Positions 30,193-34,795 of a stretch of DNA of 34,795 nt are shown here, piece by piece. The translations under genes and the position numbers were made by a program. The notes below the pieces were generated by a model. The model saw only the letters and a list, made by a program, of their open reading frames with translations. It was not told the origin of the DNA and made no database searches. Source of the stretch: an uncultured Rhodospirillales bacterium (lineage in GTDB: Bacteria; Pseudomonadota; Alphaproteobacteria; Kiloniellales; Kiloniellaceae). Numbering within the stretch: the stretch's first letter is position 1; each line of letters starts with the position of its first letter. The DNA lies in assembly GCA_913060675.1 (NCBI GenBank), contig CAJXUS010000044.1, positions 1 to 34,795 on the forward strand, read 5' to 3'.

Positions 30193-30372
30193 GGTCACTA
30201 TTTTAGACCGTTAGAGCCATATTTGAAACCATCAAAACAAGATAGAAGCTGCTAATAATATAAAAATCATCAGGAGTAACTGAAAATATTCTTCAAGCGA
30301 AAAGTTAATGTTTTCAATAAACTTCAGATACTTAAATATATTTAATGAGACACGGTCAAAGGAGTTATCGTA

Positions 30373-31356
30373 ATGGGGATGCTTATTAACGGAATCTGGA
30401 GCAATGAAGACAGGATAATCTCTAATGGTAACTATATACGTCAAACCAGCGCCTTTTCGCATGAGGTACCCGATGAGACCATCAACAATATCATCTTTCA
30501 ACCTGATCGCTATTTACTGATTGGTTCCAACAGTTGTCAATGGTCTCACAGAACAATGCTATTCCGCGAATTAAAAGGCCTAAGCGATTGCCTTCCTCTA
30601 CACATTGCCCACGGTCCGCGCCTTGAAGGGTATGCGATAAATGGCGGTAAGCCTTGGACTGTACCAGGTACAACGGAAGAGATCGTCCACCTTCACCAAC
30701 TATATAGTATTGCGGATGCAGATTTCACAGGTAGGTCAACGGTACCTGTGCTTTGGGATAGTTACGACCTGAAAATTATCTCAAACGAATCAACTCAAAT
30801 CATGAAAGCCCTAGATAAAGCAGGAGATATAGCAGGGAGTATAACTCAGGGAGATACCGACAACACAACTGGAGAACCAATAGTAACATTCTATCCCCCA
30901 GATCTGACAGAAGAAATGTCCTGCCTTGATGATGAAATTTACCATGGCTTGAGTAATGGCGTATACAAGGCCGGGTTTGCCCAAACTCAAGAAGCCTATG
31001 ATCACGCCGTTCAGCAAGTGTTTCAAACTCTAGACGCATTAGAGGATCGCTTGACCAATAACCGATATCTTATGGGCTCAACCATTACCGCTTCAGATTG
31101 GAAACTATTCACAACCCTGATCAGATTTGATCTTGTTTACTACATCCTCCACCGGTGCAGTAAAAAAAGGATTGTCGATTATCCTAATTTATGGGGATAT
31201 GCCCGTGACCTATACGCGATGAAGGGCGTATCGAGCTCTATTGATTTTGAAACCATACGCATGGCAAGCTTTCATAACGACACCGAGAGCAACCCGTTCA
31301 ACATCATCCCTATCGCAACCGAGATAAATTGGAACTCTCCCCATAACCGAGGATGA
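30373..31356 (+). CDS. Glutathionyl-hydroquinone reductase (Xi-class GST)
   Basis: 327 residues. The catalytic Cys55 sits in NSCQWSHRTMLFRE; the family normally has CPWAHR, so the motif is altered to C-Q-W-S but keeps the Cys, Trp, His and Arg. Other blocks match the family: STVPVLWDSYDLKIISNES, YKAGFAQTQEAYDHAVQQVF, NRYLMGSTITASDWKLFTTL, YPNLWGYARDLYAMKGV. The reaction is reductive deglutathionylation of glutathionyl-hydroquinones (EC 1.8.5.7), in the cytosol. GGAG lies 8 bases before the ATG. Divergent from the LysR gene. Confidence 0.88.
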   Translation: MGMLINGIWSNEDRIISNGNYIRQTSAFSHEVPDETINNIIFQPDRYLLIGSNSCQWSHRTMLFRELKGLSDCLPLHIAHGPRLEGYAINGGKPWTVPGTTEEIVHLHQLYSIADADFTGRSTVPVLWDSYDLKIISNESTQIMKALDKAGDIAGSITQGDTDNTTGEPIVTFYPPDLTEEMSCLDDEIYHGLSNGVYKAGFAQTQEAYDHAVQQVFQTLDALEDRLTNNRYLMGSTITASDWKLFTTLIRFDLVYYILHRCSKKRIVDYPNLWGYARDLYAMKGVSSSIDFETIRMASFHNDTESNPFNIIPIATEINWNSPHNRG

Positions 31357-31423
31357 GCTTTCCCATTACAATTAAAAAGCCCTGCTACACTTTACCGCAG
31401 TGTATAAATTACATAATTCCGTC

Positions 31424-31460
31424 AATACAACACCATTAATGATGTTGTATTATTTTTATT
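31424..31460 (+). terminator. Rho-independent terminator downstream of the reductase
   Basis: AATACAACA (31424-31432) pairs with TGTTGTATT (31443-31451); after one mismatch CATTAATG adds an inner palindrome. ATTTTTATTT follows on the plus strand. Confidence 0.65.
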
Positions 31461-31771
31461 TATATACAAAGAGTTAGATTATTATTAGTTTTATACACAC
31501 AAATAGATTGGATATTTTTCTTGAAATAAAGAATAACTATGTTAAATGAGAATGAATTGTCATGTGCTTTTCTTAATTTTTATGGTACATACTCGACGAA
31601 AATTACGTGACATTTCGAGCCTGATCTCGAGGTTATTTTTTGATAATACCGAGAACAAAGTAGCTAAAATAACGTGCCGTCTGCCTTTAAATACCAAATG
31701 TACCAGGCAGCAATCTTGTATCTGATAATTATCCTTATTCGATAGTTCATCAGAAATATGATAAAGCAACA

Positions 31772-31789
31772 AGCTTCGGCGCCGAAGCT
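31772..31789. promoter_or_regulatory. 18-bp perfect palindrome before fpr
   Basis: AGCTTCGGCGCCGAAGCT is a perfect GC-rich palindrome in AT-rich DNA, 27 bases before the fpr start codon. It fits an operator for a dimeric regulator, or a leader hairpin with a 7-bp stem and GCGC loop near the ribosome-binding site. Confidence 0.55.
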
Positions 31790-31816
31790 GTCACAGTAAG
31801 GAAGCAGGATCAGTTT

Positions 31817-32659
31817 ATGAGTGTTGAACAATTGGCAATAGCAGAACCGGCACCGGGCGATATCATGACGACCACAGAAAAGCCGTTACCGAAATCGGTC
31901 ACCGGCGAAACAGTTCTATCCGTAAAGCACCATACAGATTCTCTGTTTTCTTTTAAAATCACACGACCTGCTGCGTTCCGCTTCCGCACAGGTGAATTTG
32001 TCATGATCGGCCTGATTGTCGACGGTAAACCTCTATTGCGCGCTTATTCTATAGCGAGCCCGGCTTGGGATGAAACCATTGAGCTTTATTCTATTAAAGT
32101 TCCAAATGGTCCGCTGACCTCAAGACTGCAAAACATCAAACCGGGCGACATGGTTCTCCTTGGCAAAAAACCAACGGGAACACTGGTTCTGGATGCTCTT
32201 GTTCCTGGAAAGCGCCTCTACATGATGTCTACGGGAACTGGCCTTGCTCCTTTCGCCAGCGTCATTCGTGACCCCGAGACGTATGATAAGTTCGAAGAAG
32301 TTATTTTAATTCACAGCTGCCGTAAAATAGAAGAGCTCACTTACGGCGAGGAACTCGTTGCCAGCCTTCAGGACGACGAATTTCTTGGGGAAATGGTGTC
32401 CGAGAAATTACGCTATTATAATTCAGTGACACGCGAAGACTTTATTCGCAAAGGCCGTATCCCAGAACTTTTCCGTTCAGGCAAAATCACATCTGATCTT
32501 GGCACACCAGCCCTGAACCCCGAAACCGATCGGGTAATGATCTGTGGTTCCATGGAGATGCTCAAGTCTTGTGCTGAACTCTGCGAAGAAGCAGGCCTCA
32601 ACGAAGGCGCCAACAGCAAACCCGGCGAATACGTCGTGGAAAAAGCCTTCGTCGGCTAA
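31817..32659 (+). CDS. fpr: Ferredoxin/flavodoxin-NADP reductase
   Basis: 280 residues. It transfers electrons between NADPH and ferredoxin or flavodoxin through FAD (EC 1.18.1.2), in the cytosol. FAD motif RAYSIASP (75-82), the ELYSIKVPNGPLTSRL and LLGKKPTGTLVLD blocks, NADP motif MMSTGTGLAPFASVI (140s), CGSMEML, and the C-terminal VEKAFVG of the bacterial Fpr subclass. The N-terminus is about 18 residues longer than usual; an ATG at 31865 is possible but AGGAT favours 31817. Bacterial fpr genes are often induced by oxidative stress. Terminator at 32682; a perfect palindrome lies upstream. Confidence 0.95.
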   Translation: MSVEQLAIAEPAPGDIMTTTEKPLPKSVTGETVLSVKHHTDSLFSFKITRPAAFRFRTGEFVMIGLIVDGKPLLRAYSIASPAWDETIELYSIKVPNGPLTSRLQNIKPGDMVLLGKKPTGTLVLDALVPGKRLYMMSTGTGLAPFASVIRDPETYDKFEEVILIHSCRKIEELTYGEELVASLQDDEFLGEMVSEKLRYYNSVTREDFIRKGRIPELFRSGKITSDLGTPALNPETDRVMICGSMEMLKSCAELCEEAGLNEGANSKPGEYVVEKAFVG

Positions 32660-32681
32660 AAAAAACTTGACGACAAAATGA

Positions 32682-32717
32682 AAAGACGGCGCCCAAGTGG
32701 CGCCGTCTTTGTTTCTT
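32682..32717 (+). terminator. Rho-independent terminator of fpr
   Basis: AAAGACGGCGCC (32682-32693) and GGCGCCGTCTTT (32699-32710) form a perfect 12-bp stem with a CAAGT loop, followed by GTTTCTT. It ends the fpr transcript before the DUF4328 gene. Confidence 0.88.
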
Positions 32718-32794
32718 AACTCTGGAATAAATGTTGTTGCACCCCAATGATCTAATGGTAACATCACCCTTTACCAGAGATAAAAGCCCCCACA

Positions 32795-33475
32795 ATGCCC
32801 AGTACGGTTGAATTCAAAGATCTTTCCAAACGCTCAAGCAAAGTCTTAATGGCAAGCTATATAACAATAGCTTCACTTCTAGCCGTGCAAATAGGAACAC
32901 TTTTTGAACTATCTTTACTGGAAGACATAAATCTTGGCAATTACAGTTCATCAGCTGAACTAGATTTACGCATAGAAAACAATGATTTATGGATAGGAAT
33001 CATCAGCACCATATCTGGACTAGCAATGATTACTTATGTCGTTTTATTTTTTATGTGGATCTATCGTAGCAATTCAAACAGTCACACTTTTACCAATGAA
33101 AAGCTAAAACATACGCCGGGCTGGTCTGTTGGCTGGTTTTTTATACCAGTCGCAAACATTTGGAAGTCCTACCAAATTCCGGCAGAAATTTGGAAAGTCA
33201 GTAAAGCTGGCCCCGATTACAAACGCAAAAGCACGACCCCGTTAACCTTAAAATTATGGTGGATAGCCTGGATTGTAGATAGCCTATTCTCCCAAATCAG
33301 TTACAACATAACAGACAAAGCTGTCGAAACACACGAGTTGATTAATGCAGATCGCATTCTCTTCTCAAGTAATATCGTCTCAATCATCGCCATCTTTCTC
33401 ACTATTAAATTGGTTAAAGAGGTTACCCTCCTTCAAGAAAACCAAAGCCACCATATAAGTGAAATATTCGCCTAA
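32795..33475 (+). CDS. DUF4328 membrane protein
   Basis: 226 residues, about four to five membrane segments: YITIASLLAVQIGTLFELSL, IISTISGLAMITYVVLFFMW, TPGWSVGWFFIPVANIWKSY (the family signature), LWWIAWIVDSLFSQI and SNIVSIIAIFLTIKLVKEVT. The GWSVGWFFIP...WK...EIWK block identifies DUF4328 (PF14219). Function unknown; inner membrane. It converges with the LysR gene at 33519. Ribosome-binding site is weak. Confidence 0.82.
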   Translation: MPSTVEFKDLSKRSSKVLMASYITIASLLAVQIGTLFELSLLEDINLGNYSSSAELDLRIENNDLWIGIISTISGLAMITYVVLFFMWIYRSNSNSHTFTNEKLKHTPGWSVGWFFIPVANIWKSYQIPAEIWKVSKAGPDYKRKSTTPLTLKLWWIAWIVDSLFSQISYNITDKAVETHELINADRILFSSNIVSIIAIFLTIKLVKEVTLLQENQSHHISEIFA

Positions 33476-33518
33476 CCAAGAATAAACATTACCTTGCTTA
33501 AGTGTAGTATTGTTAGAA

Positions 33519-34409
33519 TCAATCTTCTGCTACTTGAGCTACCAACCACTTCTTGACTTGGACTACATGTGGATTTCCCATAGCACTCGGCCCTTCATAA
33601 ATATAATTCCCAACACCTTGATTAATCACAAAATCAATAGGACATACCAGTCTTCCTGAACGCATAGCATCAACCACCATAGGCCAATGCCCAATAGCAA
33701 CCCCTACTCCTGCCACTGCCGCTTCGAGCGCATGACTGGAATTACTAAAGACATGCCAACCCCTTGGCTGAAGGTTATCTACAGAAGCTTCTACACACCA
33801 TTTTGGCCAGTCCTGATCCCTAGGCACTTCATCCACTTTTATTAAAAAATGTTTATCAAGATCAGCCACGGACAGAATAGGCTTTCGTTTTTGCAGCTCA
33901 GGCGACATCACAATCCGCGCTTCATCCCCCATTAGGAACAAAGCATCTTTTGAAACCCGATCTCTTTGCTCAGGCTTAATAATAAGATCCACTCCACCTC
34001 GTTCCAAATCCTCTAATTTAGACCTTGTGATCAATCGAAGATCAATGTCAGGATATCGCTCCTGAAGGTCAGGCAAGCGGGGAATAAGCCACCTCTGTGC
34101 AAAAGTCCCCAGAACGGCAAGTGTCACCTGCCCCTGTGACATTGCGGCTTCCATCCCATCACGCATAATTCCAAAGGCTGTATGTAATGAGAGGGCGAGC
34201 TTTTCTCCCTCGGGCGACAACCTAATCGTATTGGACACCCTCTCGACCAATCTTACCCCCAAATGAGCCTCAAGCTTTTTCACCTGCTGACTAATGGCTG
34301 GCTGTGTGACCCCAAGATCGATAGCCGCTCCAGAAATACTCCGCAATCGAGCCACAGCCTCAAAGGCACGCACAGCGGAAAGAGGATGGAGAAGATCACG
34401 TGTATTCAT
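33519..34409 (-). CDS. LysR-family regulator (GcvA-like), divergent from a DMT exporter
   Basis: 296 residues. Winged HTH at about 5-65 (PLSAVRAFEAVARLRSISGA, LGVTQPAISQQVKKLEAHLG), effector domain from about 92 (VTLAVLGTFAQRWLIPRLPD) to the end, GcvA-like. It is divergent from the EamA/DMT transporter gene at 34524 with 114 bases between them, so it probably controls that exporter. The inducer is unknown. Confidence 0.88.
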   Translation of the reverse strand: MNTRDLLHPLSAVRAFEAVARLRSISGAAIDLGVTQPAISQQVKKLEAHLGVRLVERVSNTIRLSPEGEKLALSLHTAFGIMRDGMEAAMSQGQVTLAVLGTFAQRWLIPRLPDLQERYPDIDLRLITRSKLEDLERGGVDLIIKPEQRDRVSKDALFLMGDEARIVMSPELQKRKPILSVADLDKHFLIKVDEVPRDQDWPKWCVEASVDNLQPRGWHVFSNSSHALEAAVAGVGVAIGHWPMVVDAMRSGRLVCPIDFVINQGVGNYIYEGPSAMGNPHVVQVKKWLVAQVAED

Positions 34410-34523
34410 ATTAGATATTCTTATATGTATAAAATTATTTCGAAATTGATTTTATGGAATTAAAGGAGTTTTTTAAAGCCTTAACGCAATAAACATTAGT
34501 TTTACTAAATAAAGATCAAGAGT

Positions 34524-34744
34524 ATGGAACTATGGATACCCATTACTGTCGCGGCGGCCTTGTTTCAAAACATTCGAACGGCTTTGCAAAAGCACCTTAA
34601 GGGCAAACTTGATACGACAGGCGCGACCTATGCCCGCTTTCTCTACGCTGTTCCTTTTACATGGATATATCTGTCCATATTAAGCAGCAATGAGGGCTTG
34701 CACTTTTCAAGCACCGATATATTGCCAACCACAAACCTTGAATT
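34524..34744 (+). CDS. EamA/DMT-family transporter, truncated by adapter
   Basis: Only about 73 codons are biological, from ATG 34524 to 34744; the frame then reads into Nextera adapter, adding the artefact CLLYTSPSPRDRG before a stop. Real residues include WIPITVAAALFQNIRTALQK, KLDTTGATYARFLYAVPFTW and a first pair of membrane helices, matching the N-terminus of EamA/DMT (RhaT/DUF6) drug and metabolite transporters, normally about 280-300 residues with ten helices. It is probably an exporter regulated by the divergent LysR gene. The rest lies on another contig. Confidence 0.75.
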
Positions 34745-34795
34745 CTGTCTCTTATACACATCTCCGAGCCCACGAGACCGAGGCTGATCTCGTAT
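34745..34795. other. Illumina Nextera adapter and index (artefact)
   Basis: The window ends with the Nextera transposase mosaic end (starting CTGTCTCTTATACACATCT), the rest of the read-2 adapter (CCGAGCCCACGAGAC), an 8-base index CGAGGCTG and the start of the P7 primer region (ATCTCGTAT). These 51 bases are library construct, not genome. They should be trimmed. Confidence 0.97.

Larger units (their letters stand above)
31357..31816. other. Intergenic region between the reductase and fpr
   Basis: 460 AT-rich bases. Contents: a weak hairpin TACACT...AGTGTA (31386-31404), the reductase terminator (31424-31460) and an 18-bp palindrome at 31772-31789. A 70-codon minus-strand frame at 31560-31772 has no ribosome-binding site or recognisable product, so I do not call it. 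Nothing else is visible. Confidence 0.55.

Noticed and set aside
30332..30345. TTAAATATATTTAA palindrome between LysR and the reductase
   Set aside because: Composed only of A and T in AT-rich DNA; likely by chance.
31560..31772. 70-codon minus-strand frame in the gap before fpr
   Set aside because: Non-ATG start without a ribosome-binding site, no recognisable motif, and it begins inside the 18-bp palindrome.
1..34744. Prophage, transposon, CRISPR or toxin-antitoxin system
   Set aside because: No integrase, transposase, phage structural gene, regularly spaced repeat array or paired small toxin/antitoxin frames could be recognised.

Overview
The window looks like a chromosomal contig from an AT-leaning marine-type alphaproteobacterium. 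The clues are family-level only: ChrR-type anti-sigma factor, alphaproteobacterial-style ferredoxin-NADP reductase ending in VEKAFVG, MarC, CpdA, a DUF983 protein, YcgN, GcvA-like LysR regulators and a long fhs. I did not run a search, so anything below class level is a guess. There are no rRNA or tRNA genes, CRISPR arrays, transposases or phage genes that I can recognise. The last 51 bases are not biological: they are an Illumina Nextera adapter plus index, so the contig really ends at 34744.

Layout. 1-2231: edge-truncated XRE regulator, DHCW-motif cupin, a conserved hypothetical, a small Cys4 protein and a DOPA 4,5-dioxygenase-family protein. 2287-4232: a divergent pair, a di-haem cytochrome c peroxidase and a Tat-exported pseudoazurin-like blue copper protein, probably enzyme and electron donor. 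4370-8365: MarC, a soluble double-PAS histidine kinase, CpdA phosphodiesterase, DUF4126 membrane protein. 8738-10028: an ECF sigma factor facing its probable ChrR-type anti-sigma factor. 10273-13527: an orphan amino-acid ABC permease, a PilZ protein and a lone receiver domain, a pentapeptide-repeat protein, DUF983. 13560-17479: an unusual alkylsulfatase-like metallo-beta-lactamase protein, its MarR regulator and hutI, tied together by three near-identical TGTATATACA palindromes. 17519-17590: two large adjacent hairpins. 17854-23186: dienelactone-hydrolase-like protein, dCMP deaminase, GT87 membrane glycosyltransferase, SLC13/RCK_C transporter, DUF1415. 23297-27344: fhs with a clear promoter and terminator, class I glutamine amidotransferase, 4Fe-4S protein, YcgN. 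27540-31356: periplasmic binding-like protein, DUF899 protein behind two near-palindromic operators, LysR and glutathionyl-hydroquinone reductase. 31817-34744: fpr, DUF4328, LysR, and the start of an EamA/DMT exporter cut by the adapter.

Themes. Several units concern redox or stress handling (peroxidase plus cupredoxin, sigma/ChrR, hydroquinone reductase, DUF899, Fpr) and signalling (PAS kinase, receiver, PilZ, cAMP phosphodiesterase). Many genes stand alone in short transcription units, and the intergenic regions are rich in perfect inverted repeats. Five genes, four of them regulatory, appear to start with TTG. I found no obvious large undescribed multi-gene system; the best leads are the shared MarR/hut-type operators, the rearranged sigma/anti-sigma locus with a degenerate cupin, the atypical sulfatase-like architecture, and the unexplained hairpin-rich intergenic regions.
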